NCBI GenBank assembly: GCA_010672785.1
Contig: JAAHFX010000009.1
Location: forward strand, 152,516-216,515
Origin: Sphaerospermopsis sp. SIO1G1
GTDB taxonomy: Bacteria; Cyanobacteriota; Cyanobacteriia; Cyanobacteriales; Nostocaceae
Reading direction: 5' to 3'
Length of the DNA stretch: 64,000 nucleotides
In this document: piece by piece, positions 28,086 to 36,527 of the stretch
Position numbering within the stretch: position 1 is the first letter of the stretch
Layout of the letters: the number at the start of each line of letters is the position of its first letter
Program-made: the position numbers and the translations under genes
Notes under the pieces: model-generated
The model's database searches: none
What the model saw: only the letters and a program-made list of their open reading frames with translations
What the model was told of the DNA's origin: nothing

Positions 28086-29216
28086 ATGCCAACGACCGTA
28101 GTGTCATTAAATTTGGTGGTTGAGGAGAAAATAATAGTGCAAAATAGCATATCAGTGGCAGAACCAAATCTACATTCACAGCGCAACCAGCCACGAGCGA
28201 TCCGCATAGGCGTGATTGGTGTGGGTAATATGGGGCAACATCATACTCGTGTACTTAGTTCCATGAAAGATGTGGAACTAGTGGGAGTCTCGGATATTAA
28301 TGTAGAACGAGGTTTAGAAACAGCTAGTAAGTATAAAGTTCGTTTTTTTGAAGATTATTGTGACTTACTGCCCCATGTAGACGCTGTATGTATTGCAGTA
28401 CCAACACGGTTACATTATGCCGTCGGTATAAATTGCTTATTGGCTGGAATTCATGTTCTCATTGAAAAACCAATAGCAGCCAGCATTTCCGAAGCCGAAT
28501 CTCTAGTAAACGCCGCGGCTGAATCTCAATGTATTTTACAAGTGGGACATATTGAGCGTTTTAACCCTGCATTTAGAGAACTCAGCCAAGTCCTGAAAAC
28601 AGAAGAAGTTTTGGCGTTAGAAGCTCATCGCATGAGTCCTTATTCTGCCAGAGCAAACGATGTTTCCGTGGTTCTAGATTTAATGATCCATGATATTGAC
28701 CTGTTATTAGAACTAGCTGGTTCTCCAGTGGTGAAATTAACCGCCAACGGTACTCGTTCCCTTGATTCAGGTTATTTAGACTATGTGACTGCTACCTTGG
28801 GTTTTGCCAATGGTATTGTCGCCACTCTCACAGCTAGTAAAGTAACTCACCGCAAAATTCGTCGTATCGTTGCTCATTGCAAAAATTCCTTTACAGAAGC
28901 AGATTTCCTCAAAAACGAAATCTTGATTCATCGTCAAAATCTCAATCCCCAAAATGACCATCGTCAGGTACTTTACAGACAAGATGGTCTCATAGAAAAA
29001 GTTTATACTAGTAATATCCAACCTCTGAGTGCGGAATTAGAACACTTCGTCAACTGTGTTCATGGTGGAAATCAGCCTTCCGTTGGCGGTGAACAAGCTT
29101 TAAAAGCTCTGCGATTAGCTAGTTTAATTGAACAGATGGCTGTAGAAGATAGGGTTTGGAATCCATTGGAGTGGGAATCAGCATCTAGAGTACAGTCTTT
29201 AACCCCCACAGTCTAA
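28086..29216 (+). CDS. Gfo/Idh/MocA-family oxidoreductase
   Basis: NAD(P)-dependent sugar oxidoreductase of 376 residues. After a variable 35-residue leader comes the Rossmann motif IGVIGVGNMGQHHTR, then VCIAVPTRLHY, the signature EKPIAASISEAE (catalytic Lys region), and GHIERFNPAF; DLMIHDIDLLLEL contains the His-Asp active-site pair. This subgroup resembles UDP-N-acetylglucosamine or UDP-GlcNAcA 3-dehydrogenase-like proteins used for nucleotide sugars, but the substrate cannot be fixed. An internal start at about residue 19 or 37 is possible because the leader is not conserved in the family. It is monocistronic as far as can be seen. Confidence 0.86.
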   Translation: MPTTVVSLNLVVEEKIIVQNSISVAEPNLHSQRNQPRAIRIGVIGVGNMGQHHTRVLSSMKDVELVGVSDINVERGLETASKYKVRFFEDYCDLLPHVDAVCIAVPTRLHYAVGINCLLAGIHVLIEKPIAASISEAESLVNAAAESQCILQVGHIERFNPAFRELSQVLKTEEVLALEAHRMSPYSARANDVSVVLDLMIHDIDLLLELAGSPVVKLTANGTRSLDSGYLDYVTATLGFANGIVATLTASKVTHRKIRRIVAHCKNSFTEADFLKNEILIHRQNLNPQNDHRQVLYRQDGLIEKVYTSNIQPLSAELEHFVNCVHGGNQPSVGGEQALKALRLASLIEQMAVEDRVWNPLEWESASRVQSLTPTV

Positions 29217-29403
29217 CAATAGAGTATTAATCACAGTGTAGGAGTATAGAAAAAAGAGTTTACGATTCCTTATACTTCATATCCTATCTCCTCATCTGTA
29301 CTGATGATTCCAAAACATTGAATTTCTTTCCAAAACCTTCTGAATTGATCATGTTACTGGCAGAAGTCACTACCATTCATGATCAACCAGGAGGTTTAAA
29401 AGT

Positions 29404-29643
29404 AGGGTTTGCCGTGAAGCGTAAAAGTTTTTTTCGTGGGTGCAGGGCGCAGGGTGCAGGGTGCAGGGCGCAGGGAGAGAACTGAAAAACTACTTTTCAA
29501 TCTCTCGAAATCAAAAAAGTCCAAGATATTTGAGGATCAGCAGTTTCTGAACCTTGCACTTTAGGTAAAAATTCTTTCCTGACTAACTCTTGAAACTTTT
29601 CCCTGTTCCCTAGTTCCACAGATAGCTTTTTGCTGCAAACCCT
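29404..29643. mobile_element. MITE-like element, AGGGTTTGC...GCAAACCCT
   Basis: A 240-bp segment with 9-bp inverted ends AGGGTTTGC and GCAAACCCT. Inside are TGCAGGG/CGCAGGG repeats, the paired words AAGTCCAAGATATTTGAGG and CTTGCACTTT, TTCCCTGTTCCC, and CCACAGATAGCTTTTTGCTG at the right end. The same order of words occurs at 19644 and 61679. A second copy of the right end (TTTTTGCTGCAAACCCTAAT) is at 29721-29740. No transposase is encoded. Confidence 0.8.
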
Positions 29644-29670
29644 AATTAATTACTGATTAAATTAAGATTC

Positions 29671-29720
29671 CCAATCACCAGTCACCAATCACCAGTCACC
29701 AGTCACCAATCACCAATCAC
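29671..29720. repeat. STRR heptamer array (CACCAGT/CACCAAT)
   Basis: Seven heptamers alternate between CACCAGT and CACCAAT, directly ahead of an extra copy of the TTTTTGCTGCAAACCCTAAT repeat end. Confidence 0.85.
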
Positions 29721-29879
29721 TTTTTGCTGCAAACCCTAATTAATAATTTCCGATCGCGTACAATAAATTTTGACGTATTTCTAGCTACACTTGACCCAAG
29801 CAAAAATTTTTCTGATATGACATTTTTGTAAGATAGGCATGATAACTTTTTACAGTTAAGTCACCACACAGGAGCTTTC

Positions 29880-31031
29880 ATGACAGAACAACCACCCGTC
29901 GCTAACCCCATTAATGCCGCTGCTATTCCCATGAATAGAGTTACAGCAACTCCCAGCCCCATAAACAACAATCAAAATAAACCCGTAGGGGGATCAGGAT
30001 CAGGCAAAAACATTCTCAGTGTTGATTTAGGTAGAACTTCCACCAAAACTTGCATGAGCCGCGAACCAGGAAATGTAGCATTCATTACTTCCAACGTCAA
30101 ACAAATGACAATGGAAGAAATACGAGGTGGCGTATTTGAATCTAAAATGACTGATCCCCTCATGGACTTATGGCTGGAATATCAAGGTAATGGATATGCT
30201 GTAGGTCAGTTAGCTGCTGATTTTGGAGCTAACTTGGGAGTCGGCAAATCTAAAGTAGAAGACGCTTTGATTAAGGTTTTAGCATCTGCTGGTTACTTTA
30301 AGTTCAAAGATGAGATTTCTGTAATCGTTGGTTTACCTTTCCTTTCTTTAGATCAGTTTGAAAAAGAAAAAGCTCAGTTAATCAGTCTCATCACCGGACC
30401 TCATGTTATGAATTTCCGTGGTGAAACTATCTCTTTAAATATCACTAAAGTTTGGGTCATGCCAGAGGGCTATGGCAGTTTACTGTGGTCTGAAGCACAA
30501 CCCACCAAAGCTACCACTATGCCTGATTTCACTAAGGTATCTGTGGGGATAGTTGATATCGGACACCAAACCATTGATTTACTCATGGTAGATAATTTCC
30601 GCTTTGCTAGAGGACTTTCTCAAAGTGAAGATTTCGGAATGAGCAGTTTTTACGAAATGGTAGCTAAGGAAATTGAAGGTGCTGATAGTCAATCTTTAGC
30701 GTTAATTTCTGCGGTAAATAAACCCAAAGGGGAACGTTTTTATCGTCCTAAAGGTGCTAGTAAACCCACTAACTTAGATGATTTTCTCCCTAACCTCACT
30801 GAACAATTTTCACGAGACATTTGCGCTCGCGTTTTAGCTTGGTTACCAGAACGGGTAACAGATGTAATTATCACCGGTGGTGGTGGTGAGTTTTTCTGGG
30901 AAGATGTACAGCGTCTACTTAAAGAAGCTCATGTAAATGCCCATTTAGCTGCTCCTTCCCGTCAAGCTAACGCTCTAGGGCAGTATATTTATGGGGAGGC
31001 GCAATTGTCTGCTAGTCGCGCAGCTAGGTAA
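29880..31031 (+). CDS. ParM/StbA-like bacterial actin
   Basis: A 383-residue actin-fold ATPase. After a 40-residue Pro/Asn/Ser-rich leader the phosphate-1 motif is SVDLGRTSTKT, phosphate-2 is VGIVDIGHQTIDLLMVD, and the adenosine motif is DVIITGGGGEFFWEDV. The arrangement matches plasmid-segregation actins (ParM, Alp7A) more than MreB, and the disordered leader is unlike both. The next gene starts 8 bases downstream and encodes a small protein with an apparent DNA-binding N-terminus and a coiled coil, as expected of an adaptor. AGGAG precedes the ATG. Role inferred: DNA or cargo movement, or a cytoskeletal filament; no centromere-like repeat was recognised close by. Confidence 0.82.
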   Translation: MTEQPPVANPINAAAIPMNRVTATPSPINNNQNKPVGGSGSGKNILSVDLGRTSTKTCMSREPGNVAFITSNVKQMTMEEIRGGVFESKMTDPLMDLWLEYQGNGYAVGQLAADFGANLGVGKSKVEDALIKVLASAGYFKFKDEISVIVGLPFLSLDQFEKEKAQLISLITGPHVMNFRGETISLNITKVWVMPEGYGSLLWSEAQPTKATTMPDFTKVSVGIVDIGHQTIDLLMVDNFRFARGLSQSEDFGMSSFYEMVAKEIEGADSQSLALISAVNKPKGERFYRPKGASKPTNLDDFLPNLTEQFSRDICARVLAWLPERVTDVIITGGGGEFFWEDVQRLLKEAHVNAHLAAPSRQANALGQYIYGEAQLSASRAAR

Positions 31032-31039
31032 TAAAACTG

Positions 31040-31534
31040 ATGTTCCAATGGTCAAAAAAGGTAGTTAAATCAGTCACTTTCAATCCAGAAATTGCAGATG
31101 AGAGCTTGTTAGCACAGGTAGAAAGCTATTTGGAGGCACAGCCTGAAAGAACTTTCAGTGACCTTTGTAAAGAAGCTCTTTGGAAAGCTTTGTGTGTACC
31201 GGAATCTGTACAACCTTCTCCAAATACAGCGGCATTGCCCACTGAATACCAAATTAGTGAGTTGCAACGCCAAATAGCTGACCTTGAGGAACGTTTTTTT
31301 GCTAAGGAGTCCAATCGTTTACAAACGATGGAAAGCCAGATCCTGCAACTGACTCAACAAGTCGCACAACTGGCAATCATGGTCAATCAAGGGGTTGCAT
31401 CTCAGCATTCAACTTCATCAGTCCCTGTAGTACAGTCTGTGGAGGTGGCAAATTCCCCCTCTACCCCCGATCCTGAACCTCAAGAGGTTGATCCTGTTAT
31501 TAGTCGTCTGAGTCAATTCCTGGATGATTTCTAA
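31040..31534 (+). CDS. small coiled-coil protein, candidate partner of the ParM-like actin
   Basis: A 164-residue protein. Residues 1-55 (VTFNPEIADESLLAQVESYLEAQPERTFSDLCKEALWKAL) read like a ribbon-helix-helix DNA-binding module, with a beta-like stretch then two helices. Residues 70-125 form a likely coiled coil (ISELQRQIADLEERF, MESQILQLTQQVAQL), and the end is Pro/Ser-rich before a short helix VISRLSQFLDDF. A short gap from the actin gene and a shared terminator make an operon. By analogy with ParR, it could bind DNA and the actin filament through its C-terminal peptide. That is inference; sequence similarity to ParR was not established. Confidence 0.7.
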   Translation: MFQWSKKVVKSVTFNPEIADESLLAQVESYLEAQPERTFSDLCKEALWKALCVPESVQPSPNTAALPTEYQISELQRQIADLEERFFAKESNRLQTMESQILQLTQQVAQLAIMVNQGVASQHSTSSVPVVQSVEVANSPSTPDPEPQEVDPVISRLSQFLDDF

Positions 31535-31592
31535 AACAAAAGCAAATTCACAAGCGTTTTTACAAGATCGGGAATTTTGAGAAGTCTAGTGT

Positions 31593-31636
31593 TTACACCC
31601 GGAAATGTTTTAAATTTCTGGGTGTAATCTTTTTTG
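31593..31636 (+). terminator. terminator of the actin operon
   Basis: A 14-bp stem, TTACACCCGGAAAT with ATTTCTGGGTGTAA (one G-T pair), a 7-base loop and then TCTTTTTTG, about 60 bases after the second gene. Confidence 0.9.
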
Positions 31637-31803
31637 GGAGGTGGGGAGGTGAGGAGAGAAGAGAACTTTTTTGCTCTGAAGAGTTGAAAACTGTACATTT
31701 AGACTCTACACTTTCGAGAACTTTTGGGATAACAGATATCCAAAACTCTTGCCTGTTCGCTGTTCTCTATTCCCTAATCTCCACAGGTAACTTTTTGCTG
31801 CAA

Positions 31804-32385
31804 TTATGAAGAACGAATTTTCCAAAAGTAGCTGGATAGGATATTTGTGAGAATGTGGGCAATAATCGGAACTAATAAGTTACCTGTAAGTAAAGCACTG
31901 TAAGCTAAAAAGATGCCGATAATAGTTGCCCAAATTACATAAGGCCACTGCTCTACACCACTTAGGTGTAACACTCCAAAACACATACTGGAGACAATTA
32001 CTGCTAAATGATTAGCTCCTAATGCTGGTAACATCACACCACGAAATAATAATTCTTCGCTTAACCCAGGTAATAACCCTAACCAAATTAAGTCAGGTAA
32101 GGCTAAGGGTTTTAGTATCATTTCTAGATAATGATCGGCGCTTTGACGATAGGGTGTGAAAAAGCGATAAGCTAAACCACTTAATAGAGTGATGATCAAA
32201 CCCAATCCTAGTCCTAAGCATAAATCTATTGGCGACCAATACAATCTAAATAGGGCAACATTGCCAAAACGTAACCACAATTTGGCTATTATCCATAAAA
32301 CAATTGCTGTCGCACCAATAGCTACAAGAACTTGTGTGCGGGAGAGATTGGGAATTTCTGGTTTTTGTTTTTGTTGTTCAACCAC
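31804..32385 (-). CDS. CPBP-family intramembrane glutamic endopeptidase
   Basis: A 193-residue membrane protein with about five to six helices. The CPBP (Abi/CAAX-like) motifs are present: SEELLFRGVMLP with Glu110-Glu111 and Arg115, FGVLHLSG with His near 138, and HILTNIL near 179. Family members cleave in the membrane (Rce1-like) or protect against bacteriocins; the substrate is unknown here. The start codon is GTG; the N-terminal 20 residues are polar, then the first helix begins. It is downstream of the DUF3326 gene on the same strand but separated by about 360 bases. Confidence 0.88.
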   Translation of the reverse strand: MVEQQKQKPEIPNLSRTQVLVAIGATAIVLWIIAKLWLRFGNVALFRLYWSPIDLCLGLGLGLIITLLSGLAYRFFTPYRQSADHYLEMILKPLALPDLIWLGLLPGLSEELLFRGVMLPALGANHLAVIVSSMCFGVLHLSGVEQWPYVIWATIIGIFLAYSALLTGNLLVPIIAHILTNILSSYFWKIRSS

Positions 32386-32748
32386 AGGCTTTTTGTCAGT
32401 TATCAGTTGTCAGTTGTCAGTTGTCAGTTAAGTAAGTAGGTAGGCGTTAAAAATTGTCATGATGACAAGGCTAGAGGCAAAAGGCAAAAGAGAAGAGGTT
32501 TTTTGGTTAATTTACTTTTCTTTACATACTTTGGTTTTTACCGTCTTTCTACTTAGTCGTGCAAAATAAATTTTATATTCGGGAGAGGGAACAGGGAATA
32601 GTCAAGAAATATGGGAATTTTGGTTTTCAATCAATATGTGGAATTAATTTTGCTGGGGTACTGATGAGGAGTTATGAGTGAGGATGAAGGTTTTCTCCTG
32701 GTTAAAATGTACTTTTTTGTATGATTATTTACACCTTAAACTATTCTT
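32386..32748. other. gap with STRR heptamers
   Basis: AGTTGTC heptamers occupy 32396-32430, overlapping the upstream side of the protease start. The rest is AT-rich, with the word GGGAACAGGGAATAG of the repeat families near 32587-32601. No gene seen. Confidence 0.5.
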
Positions 32749-33786
32749 TCATTGTCTAACTAATGAGTGAGGATTAATACCTGCTTTATGAGCGACTAGG
32801 ATACCTATTGCTTCTAAATAAGAATTGACTTGTATGGATTTTATTCCTAATGCTGGGGCAGAAACTTGTATCAAAGTTTTATTTTCTGTAACTGTGATTA
32901 TTTGGCATTTTTTTTGACTTAAACTTAGTAAGGCACTACTCCCACAAGCGTTTTCTGGTACTATAACAGCATCAACTTGATCTACCCAAATATCTGCTTG
33001 TAAAGAATTACTAATTTCTCTACTCAGAATAAATTGAGGAGCGCCACTCAGTCCAACTAAGACACAAGGTAGAAATGTATAACCTATTTCTTCAGCAGCT
33101 GCAAAAGGTGATACATGAGGATCTGGTGGTTCTAATGCCAAGGCTGGAGCGTGGGCGCAGGGAATTTTAAATTGACGCACTAATAGATGACTGATGACGG
33201 CTTCTGCACCTGCTAGAGGATCTACACCTTTGCCATAACGATAATTTTGGCTGGCTTCTTCTTCTATATTATCGGGAAAACGGGCTACTACAGCGATCGC
33301 TTCAGCTTTCTCTGTTTGAATCAGTTTTTCTGCGGCTCGCAATAAGCTGTCTGGGTTGCCTATTGTTCCCCAGCTTGCACCAGATTCAGAAATGCGTAAT
33401 TCTACGTTCAGTGGTGCATCTGTAATCACGTGATTGGTAATATTCAATCCTAATGTGGCTCTAGCGGCATCAGCGGTTTGCAGGTGTCTGAGCATTAACT
33501 CCGGTTCTATTCCTTGGTCTAAAAGTAAACCTACTCTGTTACTATGAACAGGGCGTAAACCCCATTCCCCAGCGGCAAATTTATCTAAACCGTATCCTTC
33601 TACATATAAAGAGTTAGGAATATTCCAATATAAACTTGCACCATTTAAAATATTCGGGTGGGTGATTAGGCGATCGCAAACCTGTGATATTGCTCTAGCG
33701 ACAGGTAGTGCATCACCTGCATAACCACCAATAGATGCACCTATACCAGTTGGTATAATTAATACTGCTGTATATGGTTTTTTCAT
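32749..33786 (-). CDS. DUF3326-domain protein
   Basis: A 345-residue soluble protein matching the DUF3326 family, which is conserved in cyanobacteria and plants. Recognisable stretches are LIIPTGIGASIGGYAGDALPV at the N-terminus, NIPNSLYVEGYGLDKFAAGEW, GKGVDPLAGAEAVISH, CAHAPALALEPPDPHVSPFAAAEEIGYTFL and VIVPENACGSSALL. I do not know an experimentally proved function. The many conserved Gly, His and Asp positions suggest an enzyme. It is not in an obvious operon. Confidence 0.85.
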   Translation of the reverse strand: MKKPYTAVLIIPTGIGASIGGYAGDALPVARAISQVCDRLITHPNILNGASLYWNIPNSLYVEGYGLDKFAAGEWGLRPVHSNRVGLLLDQGIEPELMLRHLQTADAARATLGLNITNHVITDAPLNVELRISESGASWGTIGNPDSLLRAAEKLIQTEKAEAIAVVARFPDNIEEEASQNYRYGKGVDPLAGAEAVISHLLVRQFKIPCAHAPALALEPPDPHVSPFAAAEEIGYTFLPCVLVGLSGAPQFILSREISNSLQADIWVDQVDAVIVPENACGSSALLSLSQKKCQIITVTENKTLIQVSAPALGIKSIQVNSYLEAIGILVAHKAGINPHSLVRQ

Positions 33787-33890
33787 AATTATTGAATTAG
33801 GAATAAGCTGTTTTGTATTTAATTTGTATAATTCTGGCAGTCAAAATACCCACCCCACAAGATTTAATTATTAATAAATTTAATAATAAT

Positions 33891-34083
33891 TAGGAGAAGT
33901 TGAATAAATTTGAAAACATTACAGGTAGAGAATTTTAGGCGATTTAGAATAGAGAAAGTGCAAGCTTTTAAGGGGTAATAACTAAAAAATCTTGCACTTT
34001 TTCAACTTCGAGAGACGGAAAATAAGTTTTTAATTCTCTCCCTACTTCCTGCAAGAAAGTCCCCTACCTTTTAGCAACCCCTA
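33891..34083. mobile_element. MITE-like element, diverged TAGGAG...AACCCCTAA copy
   Basis: The left end TAGGAGAAGTTGAATAA and the right end TTTTAGCAACCCCTAA are imperfect inverted repeats. The interior has the family's paired words AAAGTGCAAGCTTTTAAGG and TCTTGCACTTTTTC, also seen at 19644 and 61679. About 190 bp; more diverged than the other copies. Confidence 0.6.
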
Positions 34084-34084
34084 A

Positions 34085-34267
34085 TTATTCAGCATTCGCT
34101 GTTGTCACGACACCTTCTACGGTAACTTTTTCTGTTTTTACATCTACAGCAGTAACCGCCCAACGCAAAGGTTCACCTTGTTTTTTCAGTTCAGATTCAA
34201 TTGTTTTTTGTAATTCTGTAGGTGTTTCTTGTACATCAATCTCAGCAGTAATAAAATGAGTAGTCAT
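34085..34267 (-). CDS. small conserved-looking protein of unknown function
   Basis: A 60-residue polar protein (MTTHFITAEIDVQETPTELQ, then WAVTAVDVKTEKVTVEGVV). Predicted alternation of beta strands around one helix is compatible with a small alpha/beta fold. I recall similar short proteins annotated as hypothetical in cyanobacteria but cannot name a function. It lies downstream of the ferredoxin gene on the same strand, about 220 bases away across a MITE-like element. Confidence 0.6.
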   Translation of the reverse strand: MTTHFITAEIDVQETPTELQKTIESELKKQGEPLRWAVTAVDVKTEKVTVEGVVTTANAE

Positions 34268-34342
34268 GATCTAAATCCTCATAATTTGTAATTTCTAGAA
34301 TACAGGTTATGTGAGGTAATTGGGAATTGGTGATTAGTAAAA

Positions 34343-34436
34343 TAGGACTTACGTATAAGTATAGAAATAACGAATCACTCCAGACACAGAAGACTTAGAG
34401 AAATTAGGGTTTGATAGATATTTCTCGTAAGTCCTA
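34343..34436. mobile_element. MITE-like element, TAGGACTTACG...CGTAAGTCCTA
   Basis: Inverted ends TAGGACTTACG and CGTAAGTCCTA bound a 94-bp non-coding segment with TA at both borders. The interior differs from the 19756 copy, so the family is held together mainly by its termini. It separates ferredoxin from the downstream small gene. Confidence 0.8.
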
Positions 34437-34484
34437 TAATAAGCAATCATATGCTATGGTTACCAACTACCAATTACCTAATAC

Positions 34485-34802
34485 CTAATCTTTACCAAAT
34501 TGTTTTTGATAAACGACTTCTTCTTTTTCTGTTTCAATTTTTAAATCAGAAAGAGGTTTAGCAACACATAGTAAAGCATAACCTTGTTCTTGTAATTCTG
34601 GACTTACACCCATACCCTCAGATTGATCTACCTTTCCTTCGGTGATCAATGCAGCACAAGTTGTACATACTCCTGCGTGACAAGAAGCTGGTAAATCTAA
34701 ACCTGCTTTTTCTGCAACAGATAATACAGTTTCATTTCCGGGAACTTGTAAGTTATGAGTAGTTCCTTGGTGGTTAATTTCAACGGTGTAAGTATTGGTC
34801 AT
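34485..34802 (-). CDS. plant-type [2Fe-2S] ferredoxin
   Basis: One-electron carrier of 105 residues. The cluster ligands are Cys41, Cys46, Cys49 and Cys79 (CHAGVCTTC and LLCVA). The N-terminal strand region YTVEINHQGTTHNLQVPGNE and the SEGMGVSPELQEQGYALLC stretch fit the PetF superfamily, but the basic, extended C-terminus (EEVVYQKQFGKD) differs from the classical photosynthetic ferredoxin I. I think it is one of the minor ferredoxins; the heterocyst-type FdxH is not clearly indicated. The redox partner is unknown. Confidence 0.92.
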   Translation of the reverse strand: MTNTYTVEINHQGTTHNLQVPGNETVLSVAEKAGLDLPASCHAGVCTTCAALITEGKVDQSEGMGVSPELQEQGYALLCVAKPLSDLKIETEKEEVVYQKQFGKD

Positions 34803-35060
34803 ATATATCTCAAGGCAGAGTCTGTCATTAAATAACTAATAAATTATACATTTTATCTGATTATATCCAATTTGCAACATATTTATTTTTGAAGATAAAA
34901 TTTTGATGGTTATTTTTGGGATAAAGAGTTTAATTTTTGTCTTTGTTTATTTTCAATTTAAAAATTCACTCTTAAATAAAATTGAAGATAAACTAACCAC
35001 GAAGTAACGAAGGACACGAAGGTAAGAAGTAAGAAGAGATTTTATATTTAATTATTTTTT

Positions 35061-35190
35061 TTGATAACTGACAACTGATAACTGATAACTGACAACTGAT
35101 AACTGATAACTGATAACTAATAACTGATAACTGATAACTGATAACTGATAACTGGTAACTGATAACTGATAACTGACAACTGGTAACTGA
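35061..35190. repeat. STRR heptamer array
   Basis: About eighteen units of ACTGATA with ACTGACA, ACTAATA and ACTGGTA variants, directly next to the stop codon of the Pro/Glu-repeat gene. The wider gap 34803-35192 also holds a remnant (about 34995-35040) sharing the words CGAAGGACACGAAGG with 54200. Confidence 0.9.
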
Positions 35191-35192
35191 AA

Positions 35193-36221
35193 TTATTGCT
35201 TAAAAAATATCATTTCATTACCGACAACGGGACTACGGGCTATAATCTTATTTTGAGAGTTGATAATTTGTAAATGTGTAAAGTCTAATTCTTTTGAACG
35301 CTGTAATATTTTTGTGGCTAATTTTTGTTGTTCTTTTTTTTCCAAGTTATACCAATAATCTTTAATGGTAATTATTAAGTCACTGGTTTGTAAGTCAGAT
35401 TGAATATATTTTATTAAATTAAGATTGATTTTTTCATCTTCTTGATTTTGTATAGTTATGACAGCAATTTCTGCTAATTGATTTTCGATCATAGCAGTTA
35501 AAGTTTGTTCGGGAGTAGGTTCAATTTCTGGGGGGGTTTCAATTTCGGGAGGTTTAATTTCTGGGGTGGGTTCAATTTCGGGAGTAGGTTCAACTTCTGG
35601 AGGGGTTTCAATTTCTGGGGTGGGTTCAACTTCTGGAGTAGTTTCAAATTCTGGAGTAGGTTCAATTTCGGGAATGGGTTCAACTTCTGGAATAGGTTCA
35701 ACTTCTGGAGGAGTTTCAATTTCGGGAGTAGGTTCAATTTCGGGAGTAGGTTCAACTTCTGGGGTGGGTTCAACTTCTGGAGTGGGTTCAATTTTGGGAG
35801 TGGGTGTAGTAACTTCTTCTACTTGAGAGGGAGTTAAAACTTCAGTAGATTTAGGAATAAAAATAAATGTAGTTATGGCAATTACAAATATTGCAATACC
35901 ACCTAAAATTGCTGTTAAAACTTCATCAGAGACGTTATTAGAAACCTTGGATGGTAAAAATAAACGAAATGTTCGTAAAAATTTGTCCCATTTTTGTAAA
36001 AGTATTTCTAGAAAATTAGGATTTTTTGTGGTAGTATTTTCTTTAGTTTCTAACTTAACTACAGTATTTTCTAAAACTCCAATAGTTCCTTTTAAAAATT
36101 GGATAATTGTCGCTTTCCAAAATGATTGATTTTGTGGATCAATTGTAGGACGGGAAAACGATTGAGATATATTTGTTTGTTTATTCCTTGTTTTTTGTTT
36201 CCTTTGCTTGTCTTGAGACAT
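35193..36221 (-). CDS. membrane protein with Pro-Glu repeat linker
   Basis: About 342 residues from the ATG chosen here; the frame extends five codons to a TTG. The N-terminal 110 residues are basic and cytoplasmic, followed by one membrane helix (AILGGIAIFVIAITTFIFIP). Then comes roughly 100 residues of degenerate PTPEIE/PTPEVE/TPPEVE units (DNA about 35505-35800), a rigid extended linker. The C-terminal 90 residues (MIENQLAEIAVITIQNQEDE...ARSPVVGN) look like a small folded alpha/beta domain outside the membrane. No function recognised; an envelope-spanning spacer like TonB-type linkers is one possibility. Antisense frames in the repeat are artefacts of its composition. Confidence 0.72.
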   Translation of the reverse strand: MSQDKQRKQKTRNKQTNISQSFSRPTIDPQNQSFWKATIIQFLKGTIGVLENTVVKLETKENTTTKNPNFLEILLQKWDKFLRTFRLFLPSKVSNNVSDEVLTAILGGIAIFVIAITTFIFIPKSTEVLTPSQVEEVTTPTPKIEPTPEVEPTPEVEPTPEIEPTPEIETPPEVEPIPEVEPIPEIEPTPEFETTPEVEPTPEIETPPEVEPTPEIEPTPEIKPPEIETPPEIEPTPEQTLTAMIENQLAEIAVITIQNQEDEKINLNLIKYIQSDLQTSDLIITIKDYWYNLEKKEQQKLATKILQRSKELDFTHLQIINSQNKIIARSPVVGNEMIFFKQ

Positions 36222-36412
36222 AGAGTTTTGATCCAATTTGGAAAAGATAGGTATTTCTGAATTAAAGTATGAAATGGAAAATCAGGGAAAATTGAAAATT
36301 TTTATCCAAGAAACAAAAATCTTGCCTATGCCTTAATTCCGCAACAAGACTTTTTCAGCAAACCCTATCCACTCAATGTGCAAATAATATTGCTAACCGT
36401 TTCAAAATTTTA

Positions 36413-36518
36413 GGTATTGCTGATTTCAAGTATGATTTTAGATTTTGAGGATAGCTTGTTAAGATTAAATTTTCCCTGTTCCCTAAATCTTGTTTTCATA
36501 CCCTAATTCAGCAAGCAA
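36413..36518. repeat. dispersed repeat, copy in minus orientation
   Basis: Reading the reverse complement gives GAATTAGGGTATGAAAACAAG, ATTTAGGGAACAGGGAA, ATCTTAACAAGC and CTAAAATCATACTTGAAATC, which match 41633-41744 word for word with small differences. It separates pheS from the Pro/Glu-repeat gene. Just outside, near 36345-36366, is another TTTTTCAGCAAACCCTA repeat end. Confidence 0.65.
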
Positions 36519-36527
36519 CACTAGATT

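Noticed and set aside
35505..35837. Gly/Phe/Asn-rich and Gly/Ser-rich frames antisense to the Pro-Glu repeat
   Set aside because: Composition artefact of the repeat; no start context or folded domain.
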